Of a DNA stretch of 64,000 nucleotides, positions 35,450 through 48,252 are shown piece after piece. The translations under genes were made by a program, and so were the position numbers. Each line of letters opens with the position of its first letter. The first letter of the stretch is position 1. The notes beneath the pieces are model-generated. The model ran no database searches and was not told the origin of the DNA. It worked only from the letters and a program-made list of their open reading frames with translations. This DNA comes from Ricinus communis (taxonomy: Eukaryota > Streptophyta > Magnoliopsida > Malpighiales > Euphorbiaceae), in contig NC_063260.1 of the NCBI RefSeq assembly GCF_019578655.1, positions 11,162,501 to 11,226,500 of the forward strand. Reading direction: 5' to 3'.

Positions 35450-35730
35450 GCAGGTTATAGATATCTGATTCTTTTCCAACTAAGCATAAACTCCTCTTGT
35501 TTCCGTCCATAAATGGCCGGAGGCAGAGTCTGTAACCACTTACCTGGCTTATGCAAAGTTGGAGACACTATTCTTTCTCAGGCAGCGCCTACTAATTGCA
35601 TGTACCATTTTTGTTAAAAAATGCATTACAATACAAGCAATGACATAATATGTAATCTCTCCTCTTACAAGAAGTTTTCTCCAATATTATTTGGTCTAAT
35701 GGTTTTGTTATGCTGATGAAATTTGTAAAG
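35450..35730. repeat. Repeat downstream of SDS (copy 1 of a pair)
   Basis: Shares, in order, AGGTTATAG, TTACCTGGCTTATG, AATGCATTACAATACAAGCA, ATGACATAAT and a run like AAGTTTTCTCCAATA with the segment 38736-38985 downstream of MMD1. Diverged, but the colinear order is clear. Confidence 0.7.
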
Positions 35731-36172
35731 GTCTTCATAGGCGATGGTTACTGCTATGTAATTAATGATTTTTTCCCTGCTGCTTATATCAAACCAAGTC
35801 AGACGCTTCACTTGAGTTAGTTCATACTCGTGTACCTCACCCACATATGTTTAAATTACATGTCATTCACTGAACCAGGATATATTGTTCCCAAATTAGG
35901 TGGAACGATCAGAAGTGGACATTAAGAAAGGAAAAGTAAAATTCACAAACATCCTTGAGGGTTTTCCCAGCAACCAAACAGAAGAAATGCCTATGTTCAA
36001 AAAAAAAAAAAAGATGCCAAATATGAGCCCACAACAATCTTCAAAAAACGTGAGAGAGAGAACCGCAATAAGCAACAACAATCAAGTTAGTTACTTTTCC
36101 TTTCCTCTTACAATTACAAATATACCACTGCTCTCAACCCAACCCAACCCAACCCATGTAAGTTCTCCCGCC

Positions 36173-36180
36173 TATAAAAT
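36173..36180 (+). promoter_or_regulatory. Likely TATA box of MMD1
   Basis: TATAAAAT about 97 bases upstream of the start codon. Confidence 0.6.
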
Positions 36181-36269
36181 AGGAAGGACTAGTCGTGTAA
36201 TCCCCCTTTTCTACTTCTCTTCTTTTTCTTGAATAGTTTTTCTTCTTTCACTCTCCTCTCACTACCAAA

Positions 36270-38593
36270 ATGGCGATAACCGTATTTGAAGCTTGCAAGA
36301 AAAGAAAACGAACTCCAAAGAAGATCATCTGCACTTCTCGCTTCTCCTCCATCGATGATTCCAGTATGGACTTTTCCCGTTCTTTTCGCGACAACATCAA
36401 AGAGTTTCTAAAACGGTGCTCAGACTCTGAAGATTATAAACTTGGTGGAACCAATCCTGTTTGGTGCACTTTACTTGTCAATGAATCAAGCGGCGTAGTT
36501 TTCCCTCTGTACATCGTCGAAGAATTCATCAATAACTCTTCCTCTTCTCAGCATCAGCCTCTCTGCGACTTCTGTAGATTCGTTGGTAACATATAAAAAT
36601 GATTTCTTCATTCTATTATGAATTTCCTGCGATTGCCTTTTATTATTATCAGGATTTGGGGGGTATTGATTTTTAATTTCTTTTTAATAGGATGGAGTCA
36701 CCATTTTGTTTCTAAAAGAAACTATCATCTAATAGTTCCTGATGATGATAAATGGAACAAGCCTTTAAAGAAAGATTCACTTAAGCAAGAAAACCATTTA
36801 TTACACGGTGTTATTCACTGCAATGGTTTTGGTCATTTGCTCTGCATCGAGATTGAATCTAATTCAAATTATCTCAACGGAGAAGACCTCATGAGCCTCT
36901 GGGATCATCTCTGTGCATGTCTCAAAACCCGGTACAGTAAAATTTTTCTTTAATTAGTTACCTTCACAATCAGACTTCCCGTTCTCTCTTTCTCTCTTTT
37001 TTCTATTTTGGTTAATTGGGCTCCTACTGTGGCTTGAACTTGATAATTCATAGCCCTGGCTAAAGTATAGAGTTCATTTTTTAATTTTAACATTTTGATT
37101 GGTGTTACAGTGACATTTCAGTGCATGATTTGTCAAAGAAGGGATCTATGGACTTGAGATTGCTTAATGGAGTTGCATATGGGCGTTCTTGGTTTGGTAA
37201 ATGGGGCTATAAGCTATGTCGTGGAAGTTTTGGAGTTAGAAAGCACGAATACAATAGAGCTATTGAAATTCTTAGTTCATTAGAGCTTAGTAAGATTACT
37301 ACTGATTTTAGTAAAAGAAAACAAGGAAAATTGATTGGACAAATTGTTCAAACTTATAGTGATATTAGTGAGACCCAGTTGGTTACTATTAGTGACTTGC
37401 TTTATTTTATGCTTGCTTTCGAGTCTAAACCTCTTATTCAAAGGAAAACAGCCCTTGCATTGGCTTCATTTTCATCCAAATCATCAAGAGATCAAACAAC
37501 CAATCAACCCAAAGCTTCTTTGCCCAGCTATCCAAGTGATTATAAGTCACTTGCTTCTTTTGTTGCTAAACTGGATGCCAGATGGCCTGAAAGAAGACTT
37601 GAGCGGGTAGTGGAAGTGATTTTTCAAATTTTGCAAATACATGGAGCTAGGATGCTTCGCCAAGACTTAAGAGACGCAGTTAGACAACATATTGGTGACA
37701 CTGGTTTGATTGATTTTGTTCTTAAGCATATTGATAAGGTTATTGTGGGAAATCAAGTTATTGTTCGTGCAAACAAGCCAGTTAGCAAGTTGTTAGAATT
37801 TTCACTTGAAGATATTTCTGATGGAGCTACACTCGAAAAGAAAGCACAATCACACACTGATATTTCAACTTTAAAACTAGGACTAAATGTTCGAAAAGAT
37901 TTACTCTTCTTGTACAAGAATGTTTTATTGGGCTACCCTGATTATCATGCTGTTGCTATAGCTGCTAGAGTGATCTTAGACTGTAAGCATTTTTTTAAGG
38001 AGTGGCAATATAAGAGCAGTAATGAGGATGCATTACTGACGCTAATTTGCCAGGTAAGGCCAAGTTATGATGAATTGGCAAATGAGCTAACTTGGCCACT
38101 GCCACCAGGTGAACCAGTGATGGCTCCGGAATGTGCAACAGTTTTTGAGCTTAAATTGACAGTGCAATGTGCATTAAGGGACACATATTGTGTAATGGAC
38201 AATTTTGTAGTCAATGATATAGAAATTGGGGGATTAGTGGCAAGAGAGGAGGGCCAAGATTTGCTCAAGTGTGGGCTGGAGGATGGTATGAAGGTTTGGG
38301 TGAGGGGGTCTGGTCTGGACTTAGATACAAAGTTGAGATATCAGGGTGGGGATAATGATTGGACTGTGGATTGTAAGTGTGGGGCAAAGGATGATGATGG
38401 GGAAAGAATGGTGGCCTGTGATGCTTGCCATGTTTGGCAGCATACTAGGTGTAACAGCATTAAGGATGATGCTTCTCCTCCTACTTTGTTTCTATGTCGT
38501 ATGTGTAATTGCAGGATGAAGAAGTCGTCTGCAAGATGCATATCCGCCGAGAAAAACAGATTTGGCAGGAGGCATGATATTGGGCCTCAATGA
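36270..38593 (+). CDS. MMD1: PHD-finger protein MALE MEIOCYTE DEATH 1 / DUET
   Basis: Exons 36270-36585, 36691-36931 and 37111-38593 join in frame to about 679 residues (Arabidopsis MMD1 is close to 700). The N-terminus VFEACKKRKRTPKK gives a basic nuclear-signal-like start. Family phrases include FRDNIKEFLKRC, HLLHGVIHCNGFGHLLC, LRLLNGVAYGRSWFGKWGYK, a winged-helix-like middle (ARMLRQDLRDAVRQHIGDTG) and PPGEPV. Near residues 605-655 lies a C4HC3 PHD finger (CKCGAKDDDGERMVACDAC, HVWQHTRC, then LFLCRMC). MMD1 reads H3K4 methylation and drives gene expression in male meiocytes, including genes for chromosome condensation; mutants lose male meiocytes. The related MS1 protein (tapetum) is the main alternative. 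Phrase-by-phrase agreement favours MMD1 clearly. Confidence 0.93.
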
Positions 38594-38735
38594 TTCCCAT
38601 CTTGTGTTTCATGCAGCAGATTTTATTCGCTCCTTCAAAGACGGCTCTTATAGCATTTTAAAACTTTGAACAGTTTAATGTATCACAATTTTATTAACAG
38701 GTGTCTGCAGGTTCTATCTGAGATCCTGCAAGATC

Positions 38736-38985
38736 TCAGGTTATAGGATGCTAATTTATTTAAAAAGCTTTGGCACGAATGCCCGTTGTTATATTTGTTT
38801 ATAGAAGCAGTTTGTATCTAGTTACCAGGCTTTTGTAAGGTTAGAAACACAATTCCCTCTGAGGCATAACGATTTGCAGATACTCTTTATTAGCTAACAA
38901 ATACATTATAATTGCAAGCAATGACATATTATCCAGAAGATAAAATGTTCAATAATAGTAATAGATAGAATATGATGAATCTGAC
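38736..38985. repeat. Repeat downstream of MMD1 (copy 2 of a pair)
   Basis: Counterpart of 35450-35730: AGGTTATAG, TTACCAGGCTTTTG, AATACATTATAATTGCAAGCA, ATGACATATT in the same order and similar spacing. Confidence 0.7.
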
Positions 38986-41900
38986 CTGGCTTTGTCGGTG
39001 GCAACAACACTCGTACCAGCTGGGCCTGGATGAGATAGGCAAATCCAAGCTCATGAAAACGTGCAAGCTTAAGCTAATCAGCTGGAATGTATATTCTTGC
39101 ATTCCCATATATATTTGACAATTTGGACTCCTACTCCTATACGTTGTTAGCCTGCCCAGCCGAAAAGCCTGAACTCAAGTTTAACCTTGTCCGCTCCTAT
39201 TTATATTCTTGCTGCTTTCGACTCCTTGTCTTCACCTCGAAACGAATAATTCCCATTTCTATTTGGCAATGCTTCTGCTATTTATTTAGGCTTATAATTC
39301 CCATTTCTTTTTCTCCAAAGATATATTAAATTGTAAACTCATAAATAATCTCAAAATACTACACAATAACCTGTGTTGAATTTGACGGGAATAAAAGGTC
39401 CAACGTCACCAAAAACTCAAATTTTTGCATGTTGCTGCAAGTTTGACTTTTCCCTTTTAATAAGAGCGATCAATTTGACCGAGTATAAGTATTTTGATCC
39501 ATTTCTGACTTCATTAAAATTTTAATGGCGTGTGTTATATGAGTTGAATTATTTTTGTATTTCACTTATGTGGTATTTTTTATTATGTGATCGTCACGTT
39601 AGATATGATTAACATTAATTATCAGTATTAGAGGGATAAAGAATGTTTTAGGCTGATTATTATAAATTGCATATTTTCTAATTTTTATTCCGTAAAAAAT
39701 TAAACTCCACAGAAAATGATGGAAGGTTTCAAACTCGAGACCTCTATCTCCAAAGGCAAGAATCCTTACTAATCCAGCTAGGCCTAGATTGATCATGCTA
39801 AATTATTTTACTTTTTATTTACTTATGCCTTTTTGAAAATTTTTTGTATTTGTTTTTTAGTTATTAGTTAAATAACTAATGATTAAGAATGTAATTCATT
39901 TATTAATATAATTTCTGAAATTATATATTTTAAATCTATATTCTTAATTTTTCAGTGTAATACTGTATTTTTAATTTGCATTGCTATAATTATAAATTAG
40001 ATAGCAAATAGACGACTTGACAAATTTAATTAAATTAGTGCGAATAGTTTATTACGCTGAACAATATTTTGATAAAAATATAACTATAGAAATCTTTTTA
40101 ATTTATATGTAAATTGAAAGTCAAGTATATTTTAGGATGGTAAAAATATATTACAAATTGATTTGCCTACATGTGCACAGACTTGGTTGCCCTCTACACT
40201 TGTTACATTGGGTTCAAATCACCCTAAAATAAAAATCTTTGACCCAATTGCTTCACACATCAAATAAATTGGTTGATTCACCCAAAATTTATAAAGTAGA
40301 TCTCACATATAGTTATGGGCAAGTAAGCCATATTAAAAATATCATGTACTGCACATTTTCTTATTAAATCTAGCACAAATTTTTTAATTTTTAATTTTAA
40401 CCTTAATTTTAATTTTAGCATATGATAAAATTATCAAGCAAATTTATAGATGTGGTTTGAATTTTAAAAAATAAAAAAAGGAGGACTGAATAAAAATTCA
40501 AAGTCAAGAAAAGAACAATTTAATTATATGCTTACACAAAAATATTTTAGTAATGAGATGAGATGAGTCAACAACCCCAATATTGACTCAATTATTTCAT
40601 ACTGTCGTCAGAATTCATGCCACGTTAGTAAATTTGAGAGATAATTTTACTGAAGGATAAAATTAAAATTAATATTAAAATATAGTGTTAAAATTGGCAA
40701 TTTTAAATGCTAAGCATTAGGTTTGATAACAAGTATAAAACAAAAATTCTTTTCAGTTCAACTTTAAAAGAATATATAACAATACTAATTTCAATTTCTT
40801 GTATTTTTCATATGTAATCTTTCCCTCTTTTTTTTAAAGAAAGATTATTACTATACAAACCCATAAAAGGTTTGGATTATAAATAATTTGATTCATGTTT
40901 CAAAAGTATAGAAAGAAAATAAAAAAATTAAATATAAAATAGGTATAAAATTTCATTAAAAATATTACAGAATTAAAAAAAAATTGAAAAAAAAAAGAGA
41001 GAGAGAAAGAATATCGTCATCACAAACACTGTTATCTCCATCTTCATCGCTTGCTCTTCATCTATCGTCAGCTTAATTCTACTGCAATCATTAATTTTCT
41101 TTTCTCATATCATATTTCCACCACACCATCACAACTCCATCATCTTCCTCCATCTTCTTTAATTACTCTTTGCTTCGTCTCTAACTTGTCCGTAGAAAAA
41201 GTCACAATATAATGTCATTGTCACAAACTTCATCTTTGTAAAAACCGCCTAACTCTTCTATCCACTGAACCGTACAACAACAACGACGACAACGATAAAA
41301 TATAACAAAAATCAACGACAGTAAAAATAACAAAAATGAATCATTAGCAGCGATAGAAATAATAAAAAGAAACAACAATAAGGTGAAGAAGAAACACAAA
41401 TAAAAATAGAGTTAAAGACTGAAAAACAACTTTGATTTGAAATTAGAAAATTGACTGAAGAAAAAATACAAATAGCAATGAGATTAAGACCGAAGCACAA
41501 CTTTGATTTGAATTTAGATATTTGAATGATTTTGAGTGAAATGGCCAAACTCGTCATCATCGATTATGCATTGTTGAATGGCGCCATCATCATCTAGTAG
41601 TAGCTGTAACAATCCATCCCAAACTCGCGCGATTTAATTTATCGAACTCATTTCGACGTACATCTCTCCTCTCTCTCGCTCTCTTTTGGGTCCTACTGAA
41701 TCTTTTATAATTAGAAAATACAATTTAAGCAGCTAATTAATCACGTTTAGCCTGACATTCTTAGAGTTTTACTTATGGATGAAGGTCAAAGAGATTAAGG
41801 AAGAAAAAAAGGCAAATAGATCCTTATTTTCTTGTTCTTTATTTAATTTTTTTATTTTCAATTTCATTAAATAATGAATATTGTAAATTTTTATTATTAA

Positions 41901-43650
41901 ACATGCATGCGAGTAATTGGAAGGCTGATTAGAGGCCATTTTTGCAAATAAACAGAATAATTGGACCATAATATTAATTCTGAAGCAATTTGAAACTCTG
42001 TTGGAAGTTGGGGGGCAATTTGCTACTTAAACCCACAAAAGTTTGAGTCATCGTTGGCTATGATTCCAGACTTAGGTTGGGTCTACATGGGCTTTCAATA
42101 AGTGGCAGTGTCGCTCTTTGAGGTGACCGAAGTGTTGAGTCTATAGGCAGTCGTTTCTTTTAATTTATCCTTTCAATCCAAACTCAAAACACAAACACAT
42201 GCCACTTCATCATTTTCACGTTTCTAAAATTTTATTCCATTTATATATTATTTATGGCCTGACAGACGAAACTATTAATTAGCTGCAAATCACAATAGAG
42301 GAAAGAAAAAAGAATGTGAATATTTTTAATTGTTACGAGGAATAAAGTCAAAATTGCATTGCGAAAGTAAGCATTTATATACAAAGAAGAATTGGGATAG
42401 AAATAATAGATGCTGATCATAGGAGACATGTGAAATTTAAAATATTTGGAATGTATTATTTCTCATATATTACGCTCAATATAATAATATATTAATATGT
42501 GTCGAAATTTATTGATTTAATATTTTTTTATTATTATTATATGAAGTTATCTAATGGCAACATAAATTTACCCTCTGAATTGTCAAAAGAATGGATATTT
42601 AACTTTAATTATTTTTTCAGAACAACATAAAAGTAAGTCTAAAAAGAATGTTAAAGAAAAACAAAAAGATGCACTCGAGCCGAGCAATGACAACAACAAC
42701 TAATCTAATTGGCCTACCACCAAAAATAAGAGAAGAAAAAAAAAAGAGCACCTTAATCTCTTAAAAGCATGTAACTTTTGTTATATAATAACATAACATG
42801 AGAATTAAAAGAAACACAATGGTTTGGACATAATCTTACAATTCATTTCTTTTGAGGTACAAATGAATGTAAAATTTTTATATATGTACTGTCAGACTAA
42901 ATACGCAATAATAAGAAATAACATGAAAATCATGCATCTGCTATATGCTCTGTATTTAAACTATTCACACTATTGTTTAATCACAGGATTCTTTGAAAAT
43001 AATAACTCCTATACAATCCCCAAAAACCAACTTTTTTGGCGGCTTTTTAATTTTTAATTTTATTTTTATGTCTGCCACATTCATAAGAAAACAGTATTAA
43101 CAAAACATTTTTGCCATAACGCATGGAGAAGAGGGTCCCAATCTTACAACTAACAAAGAAAAATACCAAAATGTGACTCCCACCACAGCTCCCTATCTGA
43201 CAAAGATTGCGACATGCCTCGCAATCTATTGACGGCCTAACAGATTGAGAATGAAAGGAATTCAGATCAACTGTGAGCAGCTTTAACTCACTGTAAACTC
43301 TCATTCTTTTTTTTTTTTAATTTAACAAGAAACAGGATAGAAAAGACATCACATATGCCAGCACACTAAGAAACCAAGATTCATTTAATCAAGAAAGTGA
43401 AGGATAGTATGGAAGAGGTGCAGAAAATTAGAAAAAAAGAAAAACATATCAAGATTAATTTAAAAAACTCATCAGATTCCATCAAGATAGATACACGAAG
43501 ATCCATTTTCTATACTTCACCAACTCATTCTGTACAACCTCTCAGAAAATGTTCATCAAAAGCAAAAGATTATTATTATAGCTGCTGTGGTTTTTCTTAT
43601 TAAAATTTCATTTGGAGCCAAAATTGTATAATATTTGTTAAATTTTGGGA
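38986..43650. other. Long spacer between MMD1 and PLATZ
   Basis: Mostly AT-rich without coding signal. It contains a SINE-like sequence at about 39650-39790, a purine-rich tract near 40978-41010, and several short open frames (41202-41399, 42824-43057, 43047-43304) that carry no family signature. The last part before 43650 may include the PLATZ 3' UTR. Confidence 0.45.
39650..39790 (-). mobile_element. Candidate tRNA-derived SINE
   Basis: On the minus strand, TAGGCCTAGCTGGATTAGTA resembles a pol III box A (tRNA-type TAGCTCAGTTGG) and about 45 bases later AGTTTGAAACC matches the box B consensus GGTTCGANNCC at most positions. The A-B spacing fits a tRNA-derived SINE head. No clear A-tail or target duplication is seen, so it may be truncated. 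Confidence 0.35.
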
Positions 43651-44955
43651 TTAACAAAGAGGAGCTCTTCGAGGGATTCCTTTCCTTTTGCGCAATTGTC
43701 TTCTTGGCTTCAGTGCTGAACTCATCGTCCTCGTCCATCCACGAGTTGTTTCCTCAGACGTATCAGTCAAAGAAAGCGAGGATGATTCGTAATTCTCACT
43801 CGAATGCTGTCTTTCTTGATTGTAGTTTTCTCTCCAAGTAAGATGAGGGAATTCTTGAATTGAGAATGTGATCGTTCTATTATGATTTTCTTCTTTTGGC
43901 TTCACTGAAACTGCTGCAACCTGAAATATTTACATAATCGACTGTCGTTTCTTTGCAATTTGACAACAACAAGGGTAACAATTTATCTTTAAATCTTTAG
44001 TACCTTGCATGCAATGGAGCAAAAGCGATTAGGCAAGTCTTGAAGATATCTTCCACATGCTTCACAAGCAGCACCAAATTTTGCTTTGGTTGATGGTTTT
44101 GCATCTTTCGCTTGCGGCCGGGGGTTCAAGTGTACAGCCTTTTCTCCATTGATCTTGTATGTCTATTGAAAAGAAGGAAAAAAAAAAAAACACTTTCAGA
44201 AACCATGATGATCGACCCATCATCAGCATTAGTAATTAACAAGAATGCAACTAATTAGAAAAAACTTATTAAACCAAGAGGAATTTTACTCCAATCAATT
44301 AGGTAGATGAATGCACAGATTTAGGATTTAATGCTCATCAACAGAGAGTATCTGAATTACGTACTAGTAGAATCATTTACATTCACCAACACTTGTATGT
44401 AATTAAGATCTCAAATTAGAACAAATTAATACAAATTTGTAGACATATTTAAGATCTCGAACTAGTTTATGAGAAAAACCTGGATTTTAGAGCAATCAAG
44501 ATGCTTCTGAATGTCTTGAAGGCGAACAACATCATGATAAACATACTTGCAGATCTGAAGTTGTCTGTGAAGGCAGTGAGCTTTCACACAATGCCTGCAA
44601 AACTCAAGATTACAATCCATACAGAAGACGTTTTTCTCATTCTTTCTCAGTTCTTGATGATGATCACAAGAATCAAAGAACTTGCTTTCTAGTAATGCAC
44701 TTAACCAATCTTCTTTCTTCTTTATGTAATACTTGCATCCCACCTGCACCCAATTCAACAACTACACACCTCAAATTTATAAAAACTTATCAATAAAAAA
44801 CAAAGTACATATCTGATGTTATACAATTTCTTTTTCTTTTTTACAATTTGAGTATTTAGTGTGTAAATTAAACTCAAAACACATACAAAGAATCAACCAT
44901 TCATTCACAGTAATTGATTCAAATAATAGACTAAAAAGGAAAAGGATCATACCAT
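43651..44955 (-). CDS. PLATZ-type zinc-binding transcription factor
   Basis: Minus strand exons: 44955-44953 (start codon only), 44743-44480, 44162-44004, 43920-43651, giving 231 residues beginning MVGCKYYIKK. The PLATZ domain is clear: WLSALLESKFFDSCDHH, a Cys/His cluster CMDCNLEFCRHC followed by HCLHRQLQI, YVYHDVVRLQDIQKHLDCS, then TYKINGEKAVHLNPRP and a second Cys group CEACGRYL with FCSIACK. PLATZ proteins are plant-specific nuclear factors that bind A/T-rich DNA, often repress, and some interact with pol III components; the target of this one is unknown. The C-terminal 90 residues are Ser/Arg-rich and poorly conserved. The start lies alone at an exon end; an alternative in-frame ATG at 44761 (MLNWVQ) would need transcription from within the first intron. 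Confidence 0.88.
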
Positions 44956-46324
44956 TTCTTGATTTGAGATGAAAGCTGTTCTTGGTGTAACGATGAGTTG
45001 TTCAATTAAATTAGTGAATAAAGAAAAGCAGAAATTCTGAATAACAGAAACGAGAAAGGGAGAGAAGAGAAGGGTTTCAAATATTGATGAAGGAATGATA
45101 TAAGGAAAGTTTCAATATGAAAAAAAAAAAAAAAAAAAGAAGAAAAGGAAAGAGAAAGAGAAATGTCTGAGGAAGCAGAAGTGTTTCAGTACTCAGCATA
45201 AAGAAGTGGCCTACCAACGGCGGGAATGTGAATGTATATCTCTGTTAATTATTTTAGAAATGAAAAATAAAAATATATTAGTTATCAAAATTAGGTTTTT
45301 CACAAATTAAACATAAATTCCGCATATATGGCAGTCTTTGTAAGCTAATGAAATTGTGAGCTTTCTCATGCATTGGCATGAGCCACTTAAGGTAAGCCAG
45401 TCAATTAATTATGAATAAAAATCAAACTCAATTTGGCACTAATTCACCATTCCTAAACTGGCAAATTTTAACTTTCTATATCTTTCTGTGAAGTTCATTT
45501 TTTTTATATATAAAATAAAACTAATAAAAAGTGTGAGATCCATAGTATTTAATTTTTTTAATTAATATATAATAATTATATATCTAATTAAAAATCATTT
45601 TTTAGAGTGCAAATTAGTAAATAAATAATAATATTTCTGTCAACTAAAAATATCAATTATATAAAAAGTCATTAGAATAGTAAATATTTATCAGTGTGAA
45701 TCCAACTCTATGTTTGAATATTTTAAAAATTATAAAATCTAACTAACATTCTTGTTCTCATTATAAATGTACCTTTTTTTTTATGAAATTTAAATATATA
45801 TATTTTGTAGTATGAAAAAAATATCATTCCTCTTCTATTTAAACATTTTGATGTAACAAAAGGAAGGAACAAAGAAATATAATGTTAGATCATTTAATTA
45901 AGTTATAGTTTAGCCTAATTATTAAAATAATAAAATAAAAAAGCTGCTCCAATATATTATATATAAAAAAATCTTTGCTGTTTGACAAATAAGATTTTGT
46001 TTTTTTAGGGCCACAAGTTTCTCCAATATGTCAGCACTTTACAGATTGCAAATCATAATTTACCCTTAATCATGGGAGGTAAATGTCTTCAATGTCCTTT
46101 GAATTGAAAATTGCCAAAAGGATAGAAGCAACTACAGGGATATTTTTGACTTTATGGGGACATAATGAAGATCTTTATAAAGAAACAAGAAAAAAAAAAA
46201 CATTATAAGAAAAAAGAGTGTGCTCTAGAAAAGACTTCCATCTTTAGTAGAAAAGATATAAAAGAATTTATAGCACAAAATACCCCTATATTTACTCCGA
46301 AATTTCTCAAGATTTAATTAACAG

Positions 46325-46352
46325 AATAATAATAATAATAATAATAATAATA
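46325..46352. repeat. (AAT)n microsatellite
   Basis: Nine uninterrupted AAT-type units. Confidence 0.93.
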
Positions 46353-47235
46353 AGAAAAGCAAATCCAGAAATGATTGTTACATGTCTTGACATTATCTCT
46401 TATCATTTGTTGATTTCTTTAAATGGTTATTTCCTTATGTTTATCTTCTTTTTCTAATTTTAAGTTAAGAAAAAGTTTAATTTTAATTTTAATTTTAATA
46501 TTGTAGATAGAAAATATAAATATTTACCACAAAAAAAAATATTTTTAATGGACAACTCTTTAACTTTTCCTTTTTTTTTTTTTCCAGATAAGAGATCATA
46601 AGAAATCATTACACTAATAAAACAAATTTCATTAATCCTAAAAAGCCAAATGCATATGGGTGGTTTTGCATTTTAATCATTTACAGTTGAACTCTATAAA
46701 GTTTATGAAATTTATTTATAAATTTAAAATTTATATATTTTAAATTGAGTGAAAGTTAATTTAATATTCTACATAATCAAATTTATATGGAATTGATTAT
46801 ATAGCTAAATTAAATTTTAATAAAACATATAAAATTTCAAATGAATTCTATATTAATAAATCAATACATTTTATAGCATTAAAATATTATTTTTCAACTT
46901 TATCATTTCTATTTTATCTTTTCTTTCATATATTTTTTTTAAATTAAATGAATTCTTTTATGGACTTAAATCAAACATAGTATTAGTCTGTTTAACTCTT
47001 TAATTTTCAATCTAATATGACGGAACCTAAAGTTGCTTTTCTTGTAATATTTTAATACTTTTTTGACATGTGTTTTCATTTAATACATATATATGTGTTA
47101 TATAAAGGTGTTTAAATATTACAAAAAAATAAAGTTTGAGTGCATGTTAGATTAAATTAAAAATTAAAAGTATTTAGATATTAAAAAAAATAAATTTCAT
47201 AAAATGTTAAATTGACTAATTGATATAAACTCAGG

Positions 47236-47238
<3 letters not shown>

Positions 47239-47329
<91 letters not shown>

Positions 47330-47330
47330 C
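47239..47330. repeat. Compound (AT)n(AG)n microsatellite
   Basis: About 29 AT units followed directly by about 16 AG units with one interruption. Confidence 0.95.
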
Positions 47331-48210
47331 ATTCTAAAAATACAAATTGACCACTCAAAGCAAAACAAATAAATAAAAGCTAACACATTTAAAATTATTA
47401 TATTATATGAGTGTTCATTGTATAAATATTCTTACTGCAAAAAGTTATTAATAACATAAAAACAATTTGATGATATTTAGAAGGACTCATCTTCCATTTA
47501 TAAGCCATTAACAATCAATCTATACATTAGATGTACTAAAGTTTAATAAAAGAAAATCAAATTTGTACTGCAAATTATTCAGTCTCCATTAACCAAAGAG
47601 AAAGAGAGAGAGAGAGAGAGTGAGATGTGAAGTACATAAAGAGAAGAGAAAGTGAAGGGTGGTTCCACGATAGCTTGCAAAGATTGGGTTTCATGATATG
47701 TCATGCATGCCACATCATGTGGTCATATCTTTATTTTCGGCATAATCTATTATCAAGTCTGTAAATATTTTAATTTTATTTTATTAAGTTTTTAGATTTT
47801 ATTTTTTTTATTTAGCACTTTTTATATATGAGATTTTTATTTATATTGTTGAGCCTTTATATTTTTATTTTTGTTGTGATTAAGAACTATTAGATTTTCA
47901 ATAAAAATAAAAATAAAAATATAAGACTTTAATGAAATAAAAATATAAATATAAATATAAATTCTAGAACTTAAAATACATTTTGCTTTTACTTTTTTGG
48001 GCATAGGTTTTACTGAGGAATTCAAGTTTCTAAGAGGATCCTAGCAAGTTCTTAAATTACTATTTTTTTATTATAAATATATATATATAAATTAATATTT
48101 TAATATATTTTATTTTATATATATATTTTTAAAAATAATTTAAGAATCATATTTTCTCTTTTAAAATTAAGGAGAGAAAAAGTAATTCTTAAATGGCTAG
48201 CTTTCAAGCA

Positions 48211-48211
48211 T

Positions 48212-48250
<39 letters not shown>
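48211..48250. repeat. (AT)n microsatellite
   Basis: Uninterrupted AT dinucleotides. Confidence 0.9.

Positions 48251-48252
<2 letters not shown>

Larger units (their letters stand above)
35337..36269 (+). other. SDS 3' flank and MMD1 promoter
   Basis: About 35450-35730 resembles the region downstream of MMD1 (about 38736-38985). The MMD1 promoter holds four AACCC units (36136-36155) and a TATAAAAT box at 36173. An A run lies at 36000-36012. Confidence 0.6.

Noticed and set aside
39723..39787. A functional tRNA gene
   Set aside because: Boxes A and B are only approximate and no cloverleaf with a proper acceptor stem could be drawn; SINE-like is the better reading.
39599..39796. Minus-strand frame of 65 residues
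   Set aside because: Lies over the SINE-like sequence; better explained as part of a non-coding repeat.
41202..41560. Two minus-strand hydrophobic frames
   Set aside because: Low-complexity T-rich sequence on that strand gives Phe/Leu/Ile runs; no family match.
43397..43841. Plus-strand frames near the PLATZ 3' end
   Set aside because: Mostly shadows of the PLATZ last exon or its 3' UTR.
47239..47330. Microsatellite as a regulatory or CRISPR-like array
   Set aside because: Pure dinucleotide repeat without spacers; CRISPR arrays are not expected in plant nuclear DNA.
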